Part shown: positions 54,595 to 64,000 of the stretch, piece after piece
Position numbering within the stretch: position 1 is the stretch's first letter
How the letters are laid out: each line of letters begins with the position of its first letter
NCBI GenBank assembly: GCA_963169105.1
Contig: OY720637.1
Coordinates: 53,528,964-53,592,963, forward strand
Length of the DNA stretch: 64,000 nucleotides
Direction: 5' to 3'
Source: Ceriagrion tenellum
Taxonomy: Eukaryota > Arthropoda > Insecta > Odonata > Coenagrionidae
Position numbers and translations under genes: made by a program
Notes under the pieces: model-generated
Databases searched by the model: none
Seen by the model: only the letters and a program-made list of their open reading frames with translations
What the model was told of the DNA's origin: nothing

Positions 54595-55315
54595 TTATAA
54601 GCACAGTTGTTCATGATGTGACGTCCTTCATTGCATGAACAAATGAAGTTTACTAATTCAATAATTAATGACGTAAACTCAAGTACTTCTGTATCTCTTT
54701 TTACTCTGTCTTGAAATTTCTTAGAATTTGAAAATCCCATGATTTGTATTCTTCTAAACAATGTATTTCAGGGTCAGATTGAATATTATATTGTCTGTTA
54801 GAGACTAATTAGAGAAAATCTAATATTCAATGGGTTTAATCTCTTAGTGGACGCTTTTGGATAATAGATACAAGTATGTTAGTGTACCTTCACAGGTAAG
54901 AGAATTGTTAGATCGTCAACTTACATTATGCGTTGTCATGATTATGATTTAGCTACTTTCTCCTGCCCTTATATCAGTAAATTTTCAAAATGTATCGCAT
55001 TTTCCTCTCTGGTATCATTTCTTACTATTTTTTTCGTCTTTCTCATAGTGACGAGTGTTTCTCTCGAGGACTGTGACTGCAGCTTTCTCCTAACCGTCCA
55101 GATGCTGCGGATGGAGAGAGAAAAATACCCAGGAAACTCTTGGGTGAGCACTGTACCTCCTTTACTCCCTATCTTGCATGCAGTATCGATTGTTGTGACT
55201 GACTTTCTTAGTGATAAGTGTTTCTCTAATGAAAAAATTAGGATAGGGAATGATTACTGACCTCTTGCAACTACATGGATGGGCGTCGCTTTCAGACAGT
55301 CAATTGAAGGTTAGA
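54595..55315. other. No recognisable feature
   Basis: AT-rich DNA; the 110-codon frame at 54928-55260 has a hydrophobic stretch (TIFFVFLIVTSVSL) but no known family and an open antisense frame. Confidence 0.4.
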
Positions 55316-55317
55316 CT

Positions 55318-55812
55318 AAATCTTTTATTTTGATTTAAAACCAATTTATTTTCCGACGAAGTTATCAATATCTTACGAACTCCAACATACTTCGGTAGAT
55401 CAGATCATGAGTATAAAGTGTGGGAAATAGATTGTACAACAGAGGTTAAAAATGTCGCTTTTCCCACGATCGATAAGAGACCATAATGGCGGCTTTAAGA
55501 CTTTGAAGAAGGTTTGTATACAGGTAGTGTTGCTGATTAATTGATGTTCTCTGCATGCATGCATATTTGCCAATGCATGTTTCTAAATATACCAAGTAGT
55601 GCTTACATCATGTTTGGCATATTCCCAGCATGGTTATTGTATTATGTGTACATAATTGCTTTATAGATTAGTTTAGTAGTTTCTGCAGCATTTGTAGCAA
55701 ACCCATAGTGTGGTGGAAGTTGGTGAAGTTTATTTCTACACTGAAGTGTATGTTGGTGATAAGTAACCCCCTGCCAAACACTCTGGAGGTGGCCCGCAGT
55801 GTATTTTATAGA
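55318..55812 (+). pseudogene. CR1/L2-like LINE tail (second subfamily)
   Basis: FSDEVINILRTPTYFGRSDH, WEIDCTTEVKNVAFPTIDKR in one frame, then UTR to GTTGGTGATAAGTAACCCCC, TGCCAAACACTCTGG. It is the uninterrupted sister of 37559-38226, including the shared GAAGAAGGTTTGTATACAGG, GGTAGTGTTGCTGATTA landmarks, and so serves as the empty-site reference for the SINE at 37718. Confidence 0.75.
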
Positions 55813-55949
55813 GATCTTTTATATACATAGATTATTTAAGCTTAACAGAATTATATGGTTTCCCTAGCATTAAAATGATATTTTAATTTTCCTGTTGGAG
55901 GCTTAATGTGGGTGTGAAGACTACAGTTCTGGCTTCCCATCCCGAAGTC

Positions 55950-56098
55950 CCGAACTGGAATCCCTGATGGGTTACCATGGAATTGTCATTGAAAAAAGTT
56001 GGCCTGGGCCGAGAAAGAAACCACGAACCTTTGACTTACCAGGTCAATACGCAGACCACTACACTGCCCAGACTTCCTAATTCTCATGGCAATTTAGA
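55950..56098 (-). mobile_element. tRNA-derived SINE, inverted pair member 1
   Basis: On the minus strand: GAATTAGGAAGTCTGGGCAG, TGTAGTGGTCTGCGTATTGA (A-box region), GTCAAAGGTTCGTGGTTTCT (B-box region), then GGCCCAGGCCAAC. It aligns with 56340-56500 on the other strand, including 20 bases upstream of the tRNA-like head. Confidence 0.65.
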
Positions 56099-56339
56099 AT
56101 CCTCATAGCAATTTAGGATGGTGCGTATTGTTACCGGTTTGGGTAACACAAAAGAAAGTATTACGACTCTTTATTCTGCGACCAACACACTTCACTCCAA
56201 CCTTTATTTTCTGTTGTTTTCTAACCAATCAACAATATCCCTAACAACCACATTATTATTCCGGTATTAGTGGGAATATTCATCATTTATTCTTTCATTA
56301 CCGATGATTCGTTACACTCTGAGCTAGGTGTTAACATGA

Positions 56340-56500
56340 CAAACAAAATTGCCAGGGGAATTAGGAAGCCTGAAGGGCGTAGCGGTTTGCGTATTGGCCC
56401 GTAAAGCCAAAGGTCCGTGGTTCATTTTCCGGTCCAGACCGATTTTTTCTCTGGGAAATTTCATTGTATTTCACCACCGTATTAGCGGCAGGCCTGATTA
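56340..56500 (+). mobile_element. tRNA-derived SINE, inverted pair member 2
   Basis: GAATTAGGAAGCCTGAAGGG, CGTAGCGGTTTGCGTATTGG (A-box region), GCCAAAGGTCCGTGGTTCAT (B-box region), then CCGGTCCAGACCGATTTTTT. Substitutions in both boxes suggest it is inactive. Confidence 0.65.
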
Positions 56501-56504
56501 CTTT

Positions 56505-56950
56505 GTATAAAGTGTTGGAGATTATTTAATAGGAAACCTCTACCCTTATTAGGGTAATGCGTTGAGAACCTTTCAAATTCCGTTACTACTTCGGCAATTG
56601 GGTTTTAAAGTTTAAACCTTGGTCCTTTTGGCGCCTTTCGTCAAGTCTATTGCCAACGCAGGGCTTCTCCCTTCCCTTCGCGGCTCCCTGTTCCCTAACG
56701 AATCAACCAACAGATTTACCTAAATTGCGTAAAATCCATGAGGTGTCGGTCGTATTCCCGAATAACCAACCCTCCGTCGTCAGGCATGCTCTTTTTCATC
56801 ACTTCATGGATTCTGCCTGTTCCGGAGACCACCTTAACCCGAGACATCCAACGCTTCATGATCCTCTACGCTTGTACTCCAAGGCAATTCTGTGAAGGCG
56901 GTCCTGTTGCATTCTTCCTTCATGTTGGCACCATTTGATTTTAAATTCTT
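56505..56950. other. No recognisable feature
   Basis: Mixed DNA with overlapping 66- and 81-codon frames of no known family. Confidence 0.42.
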
Positions 56951-56955
56951 TTATT

Positions 56956-57231
56956 TTATCTTCTACTTTTAAAATGTTTTAATCTTTTGTAAATAAATTC
57001 ACTTTGTAATTTATTGACAAACCATTGGAATGTGGTTCCACCAAGAGAATCTTGAGAATCTGACATGTTTAAATCTTGTTTAAAATTTTCATTACGTATT
57101 CTATCTTGTAGTGTGCCACCTTTTACTGTTCTCAGGAATTTAATTTCAGCTGCTTCAATTTTATTTCTCTCTCGCTTTGAGAGTACACACGTCTCACTCC
57201 CATGCAATTGTGGGAATGAGCCATAGGACAT
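56956..57231 (-). pseudogene. RTE-like LINE connector remnant
   Basis: The minus frame reads QLHGSETCVLSKRERNKIEA, AEIKFLRTVKGGTLQDRIRN and ENFKQDLNMSD, then diverges. The pattern LYGSETWVLSKRExNKIxAAEMKFLRxVxGxTxxDRIRN is highly characteristic of endonuclease/RT-type LINEs downstream of the RT. This subfamily differs from the EDIRRLEAFEMW one at 41296. About 90 residues, no RT motif left. Confidence 0.82.
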
Positions 57232-58663
57232 GTTTCTACCTGAAAGTTTGCTATAATATTTTTTTAAATGTGTTTCTGTTGACGTAGTGGTTCACTTTTG
57301 CTGTGTCAAACTAAGCGTTGCGTTGTCAAACTCGAGCCCCAACATTGGACGGGGGCCCAGCCTAGGGGACGATGTAGTACCTATATATTGAGGACACAGG
57401 GCAAGAAAAATAAGTTGATATGTATTCGAAAGAAATATAAGACAATGCACCATAGTTACTACCTTCGGAAGTCCGTTGCGTGGCACTGTAGTCTTATAAT
57501 TATATATTGAAAAATTTTAACGTATAAAATAAGTATCGTTGGTACTTATCCACCTCATTTCTAAGCCTGATTGTCTAATTTCCAGGTCTAAGTGCATTAA
57601 ATCAATTTTAAAAATTGGAAGTATTAAGTGAAATTTACTTAAGGTTCAAGGACTTTTAAAAACCCAGAGGCTCTGAGGCTCCCAATTCCGGTCCTTGGTC
57701 GACGCCGACGATGACTACTTGATTTGGGAAAGGAGCTAATATTAGCCTATTCGAATGTTTGCGCGCCATTCTAATGCATGACCATGAAATAAACTTTGCT
57801 GCGGTAAAAATGAGAAATAGTTGCTTACTAGTCTGGCGGCTCATTCAAACAGTTATATTTTAAGAGAAGAAAGAGTTGAGGTGTATGCAATGTGACTCCG
57901 GGCGGTGGCCTTTAAGACTCGTTTTGATCGTATCAAATGATTTTATCATGCTTACCAATGTTGTTTAACGATATTACGGTGGACAGTCAAGGACATGAAA
58001 ATGGAATACTACCTCAGGAAGACGCTCCAGTTAGTGAATTCATCGAATAAAACTTATGACCTGGATCTTTGAAACGTCTATTCCGAGATAGGCTATTTTA
58101 TACCGGCCAGATGGTCATCAAAAGCTCCCAGTCTCCTGGCAAAGACCATTTTTATTCCCAGGAGGCCGTGCATAAACTAAACGAAGTGGTCTGTGTGTAT
58201 AAAAGATGAAATAAGACATTGGAGAGTTTTCGATCGCACGTGCAATTAACAGGGATTTAAAATATTAATAAAAGGGTAAACATTTTCTTAAGCTGTGATA
58301 TATGGTCGACGTATTTTTCACCCCAATCGCTTCATATGTTGTCAATGGATGCGAAATATTTTCATTTTGAATGTCACTTTAGAGAAATCTTTTGATCCAA
58401 CGCAAAAATTTTATTTTTCTTCTTCTTCTTTCCCTTGAAATTCAATGGGTACTATCTTCTAGTCATCATATCGCACCCTATACTACAAAACGAGCAATAA
58501 TTCTAAAGATGCTCTTAGGATTTTGTCGAAACTTGGTTATCCGATCGACCCGAATGTTGGCATTTTACAGTTTTTTGGCTCGAGGATTTGATTGGTACGG
58601 GTTCCATACCTGCAAAAAATCTGTATGATGTAGAAATAAAAGGACCAAAAGTCTTTTAAGAAG

Positions 58664-58720
58664 GTAATGCATACGTGGCTACGTCGGTTACTTTCGTTTG
58701 GTTCTGTAGCCACGCATTAC
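58664..58720. repeat. Hairpin, ~16-bp stem
   Basis: GTAATGCATACGTGGCTAC (58664-58682) pairs with GTAGCCACGCATTAC (58706-58720), with a three-base bulge and a 23-base loop. The size resembles a small precursor RNA or a MITE scrap; nothing supports expression. Confidence 0.65.
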
Positions 58721-58850
58721 TTACTTATTCTTATATTTTGTCTTGAAAGTCATTATTCATGAAATGTACTTGCCATTAGTTTTTACTTTCGATAAAACTA
58801 AATTTAGTTAGTACCGAGTATATTTTTCATTTGCGATAAATTGTATATAT

Positions 58851-58880
58851 AGGTTTAAAATTGAGCCAAATTTTAAACCT
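58851..58880. repeat. Perfect 12-bp AT-rich hairpin
   Basis: AGGTTTAAAATT and AATTTTAAACCT are exact complements separated by six bases. Confidence 0.75.
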
Positions 58881-60111
58881 ATTTGTTTATAAATAATTGT
58901 ATTAAAATACAATAATAATAAAAAATTACCCTATTTTATAATTTTTTAAGTTTCCGCTTAATTTTAAAAATACTTTATACAAATGATATACCGAGCAAAG
59001 ATTGGTCCCCCTCAATAAATTGAATAGCATTTAGAGCAACTTAAGCCTTCCTGCTTATACTGTTGTGTTTAGGCTTACGGCTCACAGGAAAGCGTGTTGT
59101 CAACCTGGGTTCCACAAACTGCCTACACATTTTCGACATTTACCATATCTCAGGTGTCTGAGAACCTTGAACTCGGTGTCATTCCTCCCTTAAAATACGT
59201 CACTAAACTGGTTTAGCGGAAAAAGAACGAGCACTATTCGGAGTTTTTTATGCGTGTTCCGTAGTTTGTAATTCACCAGCCACAGGATTTAATGTTTGTC
59301 GCCCTGGTCGCGTCGGTTGGTGGGGCACGGTAAGCCACGCTCAGTGGGACGCGCTCCGGATTCCACGGATGCAAACAACTCTTGGAATGCAAGCCACGTC
59401 TCTGTAATCTCGTGCTGTTTCCCCAAAGTCGAAGTTTTTTGGCCAAAAATGTGGCCAAGCGGATTGGAGCACTGCGTTGAAGGCAGAATTTCAAGGAATT
59501 GTAATTTTCATTCCTCAAATTACATTGATTAAGCTGGTACGAGCATTAATTGTGGGTCATTGAGTTCACATTTTCATAACATCTTAATTTAAGTAGTTTT
59601 ATGACCTTTTTATTCGTATATTCAGTTGTTCTGGCAGATTGGTCTTTGGTGTTGATGATATTAATCACCTCTTACCTCCAACGTTGCCAATGTTTGCAAC
59701 CAAAGATTATATACACGCATCTCAACATTTAATGAATGTCTCGCATACACTATAGGCGCTCTCAAGTGGAGCTTACTTAAAAGTTGCCCTTAAATGCAGA
59801 CGAGTGTCTTCTGCACAGATATAAAATCTACTTAAGCCTCAGGTAGTGTTCATGCGAAGAACTTTGCATCGCGCGATCGTTTGAGTTTAAATTTGTGATT
59901 TATGAATACATTTAAGAGCACAAATAAATGAATTAGAAAAATAATACGCACAATAGCTCAACTCCTCATTTGAATAATGTAAACAAAAGTCTGAAGTTTA
60001 TGACTGCCGATAATCTTCAATCTATCGATGACGAGCCCTCGACCGCCTTGATGGAACACTATCGATATCATCCAAGTCCACTTAAGTAGGGGTCCCCGGG
60101 TACACTTATAT

Positions 60112-60145
60112 GGATCCGTTGCCTGAGTGGTGAAAGGGTTTATAC
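60112..60145 (+). repeat. Possible SINE head scrap
   Basis: GATCCGTTGCCTGAGTGGTG, AAAGGGTTTATAC resembles the tRNA-like A-box region of the SINE at 37718 (CAGTGAAAGGGGTG). No B box follows; the CR1-like LINE starts immediately after. Confidence 0.3.
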
Positions 60146-60149
60146 ATGG

Positions 60150-60956
60150 TGCACTTAAGTTAAAAATGCAATTAAATCTTCACTTAATTGATCACTGTAG
60201 AAGCGGCGACACCGAAAATTTTGTTGAAATAGGAAATTTTCCATCAGAAGTTATAATAATACCTTTTATAGACATAAATGCAGTTAAATATCTTGGAATT
60301 GCCTTAACTTCTTACATATAGTGACGAACACACATACAAAACATATGTGGCTCAATATTAAAGTAACAAGGTTTTGTTAAGCGTATTATAGGAAGTTCCT
60401 CGGTTGAAAAAGTAAAAGAGAGATGCTACTTCGCTCAGGTTTGGCCACACCTCGAATACGCCGTGACCATTTGGGACCATGGTCATAAATATTTAGCAAG
60501 AAAGAATTATCAAATATGAATAAAATATGCTCGCTTCGTTAAAAATTGCTACGAGTGAACATTTAGTGTTTCACGACCTTTAGAGGAACTAAGGTGGGAG
60601 CCCCTAGAGACTCGGATGCTACACGTTAGGCTTAGCTTGCTTGGGAAATTCAGCACTCGTGTGCTTCGGAGTGACACCGATAATATTATCATGACACCTC
60701 ACTACATTTCTAGGTCTGACAGAAGCGAAAAAATAAGAGAGATACATTGCCGAACAGATAGATTCAAGAACTCATTCTTTCCGGGGACAATAAGCGACCG
60801 CAATAAAAACGGAGCTCCACTGAATACACTCCTGTAATACACGTCACCATTTCGACTCCCAAAACCTTATCCCTTACATCTTTACTCGACTGGTGTCCTA
60901 ACACCCCCCTGCCACACGCTCATGTGGCGGCTCGCAGGGTAATATGGAGATGTAGA
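60150..60956 (+). pseudogene. CR1/L2-like LINE 3' half, to the 3' end
   Basis: The plus strand can be followed from MQLNLHLI through INAVKYLGIALTSYI, GFVKRIIGSSSVEKVKERCY, WPHLEYAVTIWDHGHKYL, ARFVKNCYE, LEELRWEPLETRMLHVRL, YISRSDRSEKIREIHCRTDR to FFPGTISDRNKN and stop, with a handful of frameshifts and stops. The full 3' UTR follows (TACACGTCACCATTTCG, CTTACATCTTTACTCGAC, then the stem-loop CCCCTGCCACACGCTCATG) and the terminal ATGGAGATGTAG. It is the longest copy of the first CR1-like subfamily here. The YADD palm is not present. Confidence 0.88.
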
Positions 60957-60959
60957 ATG

Positions 60960-61560
60960 TAAGCCCTGGAAACTTGACTTCTTTATCTGTACCATACGCA
61001 TCTCACTCTCCTCAGTTTTCCACTGTGCCATACCTCGGGCTCACTTCGAAAAACTACCGCAACGATAGGGGGTACCTATACTGTTTTCTCGCCTCCCGCA
61101 CCCGAGGCACGTCGAGGTCATCGTGGTGGGCTTTGTGTTTTTCTTTTGTTTTCCTCTGACCAACCACCCACGGAGGGCTTCAGTCGACATCTCTGCGGCG
61201 AACTTTTTGCCAGAATCCGGCCGGCTCGGTGAGGGAGGTGGTCATTCTGCACAATGACCCGACCCGCCTCCCTCCCTGCGGTCTGGTCGCTTACACTTCA
61301 TTCTCCTCCGCACGCGGTGAAGTGTCACTCCCATCGGAAACCTCCCTCCCTAACTTCCTCCCTCCTCCAAGGTCCCCTGAGAGAGAAGTCAATTCCGACG
61401 TCCATGCTTTTGAGATAGGTGGACGTGGAGGGCCCGCCGTCACAAAGAATGTAGCCATCGTCCGCCATTTTGTTTACCCAGTCACTCCATAACATTTCAT
61501 TCAATTTAGCTTGAACATATGACACCAAAGAGTGCATGGAGTAAATATGTATGTTGAATC
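60960..61560. other. GC-richer block, no recognised gene
   Basis: 61050-61440 is GC- and CT-rich with frames open on both strands (87 codons plus, 70 minus) but no known domain; probably compositional. Confidence 0.4.
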
Positions 61561-61564
61561 ATTC

Positions 61565-61905
61565 GTTGTCCGTTCAATCCTAAGATCCGTTGACTGCAGC
61601 CCTTAATCCTTCCCTGACTTATGCTAGTTGACTGACTTCCCGGTTGTTATTATACTCTCTTTTTCATGTTTCCTATGTATTTATCCCTTGGACTTTCTCT
61701 TTGGATTTTTTCCTATATTTTTCTTTCAGATATATTCTTCACAAATTTATTGTGCCTTAGGGTGTGCACAATCCATCCGGTTCTTCATTTCTATGTCGTG
61801 TTCCATCTGGTCGTTTCTTCTTCTACTCTTCTGTATATTTCTTCAGTTCTGATATTCTCCGTCCAGTTTTCCAGCTAGTTCCCTTACCAGCTAGTTCCTG
61901 GTGTC
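61565..61905 (-). pseudogene. LINE C-terminal remnant, AAVNQS subfamily, degraded
   Basis: It starts with CGTTCAATCCTAAGATCCGT (3' end). The minus strand upstream gives RVEEETTRWNTT, RTGWIVHTLRHNKFVKNISE and a worn NMKKRV block. It corresponds to 62290-62620 at lower identity and lies immediately 3' of that longer copy's UTR. Confidence 0.7.
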
Positions 61906-61914
61906 TCTTCATAT

Positions 61915-63230
61915 GTAATAGCTCAATACGATTCCTTTCAGGTTCGCGATCAGCCATATTTAAGCTCGCAGGTACTAAGTCAGGATGAAATAATTTTTTC
62001 CGTATCGTTTAGAAATTGTTCTACTGATCTGTCAGTACCCCAACCCGAATCCTTCAATTAGCCATGTACGTTTGGTGAACAATGTTTTTTTTGCTATTTG
62101 CTTGGCATTTTATTATTTTCATAGTCCGGAAAAATCATGCTTTGCATTATAGCTTGTAGATACAGAAGTAATAAAAATGGAGAAAATGCTGTTCCATATT
62201 TCGTTTCATTTATCGTTACATTTTCTGTAAACGTTTGTCATATGAGTTTTTCTTTAAGAGCTAACTTCAGAGAAAGTTGTAATCATCATTGGTCGTTCAA
62301 TCCTAAGATTGGTTGACTGCAGCCCTCCAACCTTCCCTATCTAATGCTAGTTCCCTTACCTCCTGGTATCTCTTTTTGTGTACTTTCCTCTTTATTTGGT
62401 CCATGAACTTATTCCTGGGTCTTCCTCTGGGGAATAATCCCTCCATTTTACCTAAATTATGTTGTTCACAAACCAATGGTGTCTCCGGGTGTGTCCAATC
62501 CACCTGGTTCTTTTTTCTATGGTTTTCCATATGGTCCTTTCCTCTTCTACTCTTCTGTATATTTCTTCATTTTTTTTAGTTTCTCCGTCCATTTTATCTT
62601 CAGCATTCTCCTCCAACACCAGGCTTAGAAAGCTCCTAGTCTATTCTGGCCTGTTTTACCGAAGGTCCATGCTTCCGATCGATGGAGGGCCACGCTCCAC
62701 CCGAATATTTTCTCGTATTTTTTCATCGTTTGAAATCCTATCCTCTTTGAACACAGCTGTTATCTTTTATCCGTGAATGCTTTCCTAGCTGGGGCTATTG
62801 TTTGCGTGATGTCAGTTGTACTGCTTCCGTCCCACGTGATGGTACTTCCGAGATAGGTGAAGGAATCCTCTTGCTCTAATTTTGCTCCTCTCAGGATGAC
62901 ATTCAGCTTCTCTCTTCAGCATACTAGGAGTTTAGTCTTCAACTTACTTATTTTTATATTGTAATCTTGGAGAACTAGGTCCATTACGTTCAGTGACCTT
63001 TGAAGATCAACGCGATTTCCAGCAGTGACCTTGATATCATCTACGAAGCGGAGCATGTTTATTTCTTGTCCGTTTTACTTAATTCCGTTCAATCCAATCT
63101 TTGATTTTCTCTCATTGAATCCTTAGAGTATTTTTTTAACAGTGCTGGTGAGAGGTTGCATCCTTATCTTACTCCTTGTCACATCTGTTAAGTCTTGTTA
63201 AATCACCATTTATACGGCATAATGTCGGTT
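61915..63230 (-). pseudogene. LINE RT end to 3' UTR, AAVNQS subfamily
   Basis: The longest copy of this subfamily. From 63060 the minus strand reads MLRFVDDIKVTAGNRVDLQR, where FVDD is a variant of the YADD catalytic motif. Then come SLNVMDLVLQDYNIKISKLK, SFTYLGSTITWDGSS, IAPARKAFTDKR, the connector SVALHRSEAWTFGKTGQNRL and WCWRRMLKIKWTEK, then RGRPRNKFMDQIK, KRYQEVRELALDREGWRAAV and NQS. The 3' UTR 62285-61915 matches 51104-50690. Numerous stops and shifts. It shows that the subfamily is an endonuclease/RT-type LINE with the order RT - YLGS - connector - RGRPR tail. Confidence 0.87.
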
Positions 63231-63289
63231 GAAGAAGGTTGAAAAGAGAGAGTAAAAATCATCCACATTATTATTCACAAACCTTAATC

Positions 63290-63905
63290 TCCTTACGCAA
63301 TATCTTTCTTCAGCTTGGAATTCGCCCTACCTCTCTGATCCCGTCCTTAAAATCTATTTGATTTCTTCCCCTTCCCCACCTTCCCAGCACGCTCCTTTGT
63401 ATCTCGGCCTTCAGCATCCCCTCGTCTCCCAGTTCATGTTCCAACCTCTGTGTCTGCTTCCTAATTTCCTCGAGACATATCCTATTTTCCTCTCCTCAGC
63501 TACCATAACTACCACTTCCTCATTCGTCTTTCTTCGTTCCTCATTGATTACTTTCCGTCCGCTGCACTTTTTCCTTTCTCCTCCGCACACACATTTCATT
63601 CGCTTGGAGCCTTAACGTCGTCCACTTTTCTCCGAGTCCATGTCTCTGAACCATTATATCTCTACTTTCCATTTTTAACCCTCCGTTAACATTTTCTTTA
63701 CAATCTTACGCAAGGTCTCTTGTGTTAGCTCCCTCCTGTGACGCCTCCTTCACCAGCGCAACAATACTTCCAATAACGTGGCTACCATCCCCATTTTCTT
63801 CAAACCTGCTATCCAAGTTATTTAATTGCTCTAGTGGCTCCAGTTTCCCTCTCACCTTTAGAAGTAGCCTCGTTCCCTTTGTCCTAGAAATTCTCGTCAT
63901 CTCAT
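63290..63905 (-). pseudogene. RTE-like LINE remnant (thumb and connector)
   Basis: The minus strand from 63905 reads MTRISRTKGTRLLLKVRGKL, EPLEQLNNLDSRFEENGDGS and HVIGSIVALVKEA (KTKVMRISR...LEQxxxFxYLGSxxxxxGxxxxEIxxRIALAKEAF). Then, after frameshifts, come a decayed HGLGEKWTTLRLQANEMCV connector and RRKTNEEVVVMVAEERKIG. It is distinct in sequence from the 41296 and 28850 copies but has the same architecture. No catalytic motif remains. Confidence 0.75.
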
Positions 63906-64000
63906 TTTACAGTTTACAAATACATACGTACATTCAATAATCATGTGGAACAGGTGTGCTCCCAGATATGAAAAATCATACATACATTAATACAATAATA

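Larger units (their letters stand above)
57240..60110. other. Mostly featureless; two hairpins
   Basis: AT-rich DNA without recognised elements apart from the hairpins at 58664-58720 and 58851-58880. 59280-59420 is GC-richer with frames open on both strands and no domain. Confidence 0.45.

Overview
The window reads as intergenic or deep-intron DNA from a large, repeat-rich arthropod genome, probably an insect. I infer this from the mix of old mobile elements, not from any host gene. The sequence is AT-rich. There is no convincing host protein-coding gene, rRNA, intact tRNA gene or CRISPR array. The longest open frame (about 216 codons, 35924-36574, minus strand) is the end of a reverse transcriptase. 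Every recognisable protein signature belongs to a transposable element, and nearly all are truncated or frameshifted.

Non-LTR retrotransposons dominate. (A) CR1/L2-like LINEs are recognised by a C-terminal block near RPHLEYAxSIWDP, an ending near FFPRTIxDxN, and a 3' tail that folds into a GC-rich stem-loop just before a short CTACATC-type end. Copies lie at about 22.1, 25.7, 31.1, 33.1, 35.6-36.6, 37.2, 37.6-38.2, 41.0, 41.7, 48.7, 52.7, 53.2, 55.3 and 60.2 kb. (B) RTE-like or endonuclease/RT-type LINEs carry a YGSETW connector and RRTNEE, GRPR or RWxxDVL motifs. They lie at about 0.3-0.8, 4.0, 5.3, 17.4, 17.7-19.4, 23.5, 28.9-30.3, 41.3, 57.0 and 63.3-63.9 kb. (C) A subfamily ending in RRGRPRNKFMDQIKRK-like sequence and AAVNQS lies at 6.5, 30.3-30.8, 38.2, 50.7-51.4, 61.6 and 61.9-63.2 kb. 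(D) Jockey-like C-terminal tails lie at 34.1-34.7, 44.0-44.7, 45.3-45.8 and 54.1-54.6 kb.

DNA transposons are mostly short and non-autonomous. A hAT MITE at 42882-43229 has a perfect 8-bp target duplication. A hAT remnant at 20990-21633 keeps the transposase C-terminus. There is a Helitron-like element at 2820-3270, a TA-flanked element at 32512-32861, and a long-TIR MITE at 12622-13196. Nested piggyBac-like elements lie at 38875-39272, and two short TIR elements at 14353 and 16366. Two large inverted-repeat structures occur at 4654-5140 and 43957-48385. GIY-YIG coding near 8.3 kb marks a Penelope-like element. tRNA-derived SINE fragments lie at about 25, 31.9, 37.8, 56 and 60.1 kb.

Insertion layers can be read directly. 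A minus-strand LINE (17694-19415) interrupts a plus-strand CR1-like RT between PIF and RPTSLTS. An approximately 929-bp element (29102-30030) with a TTTGT duplication splits a LINE between RK and TNEE. A SINE sits inside a CR1-like tail at 37.7 kb. Tandem repeats occur at 11779-12125 (120 bp) and 22522-22684 (37 bp). The remaining stretches are AT-rich DNA with a few GC- or pyrimidine-rich blocks (10.6-11.3, 26.9-27.8 and 61.0-61.4 kb) in which I recognise nothing. I found no new enzymatic or defence system. The points most worth checking are the covarying LINE 3' stem-loop, the foldback structures and the 37-bp array.
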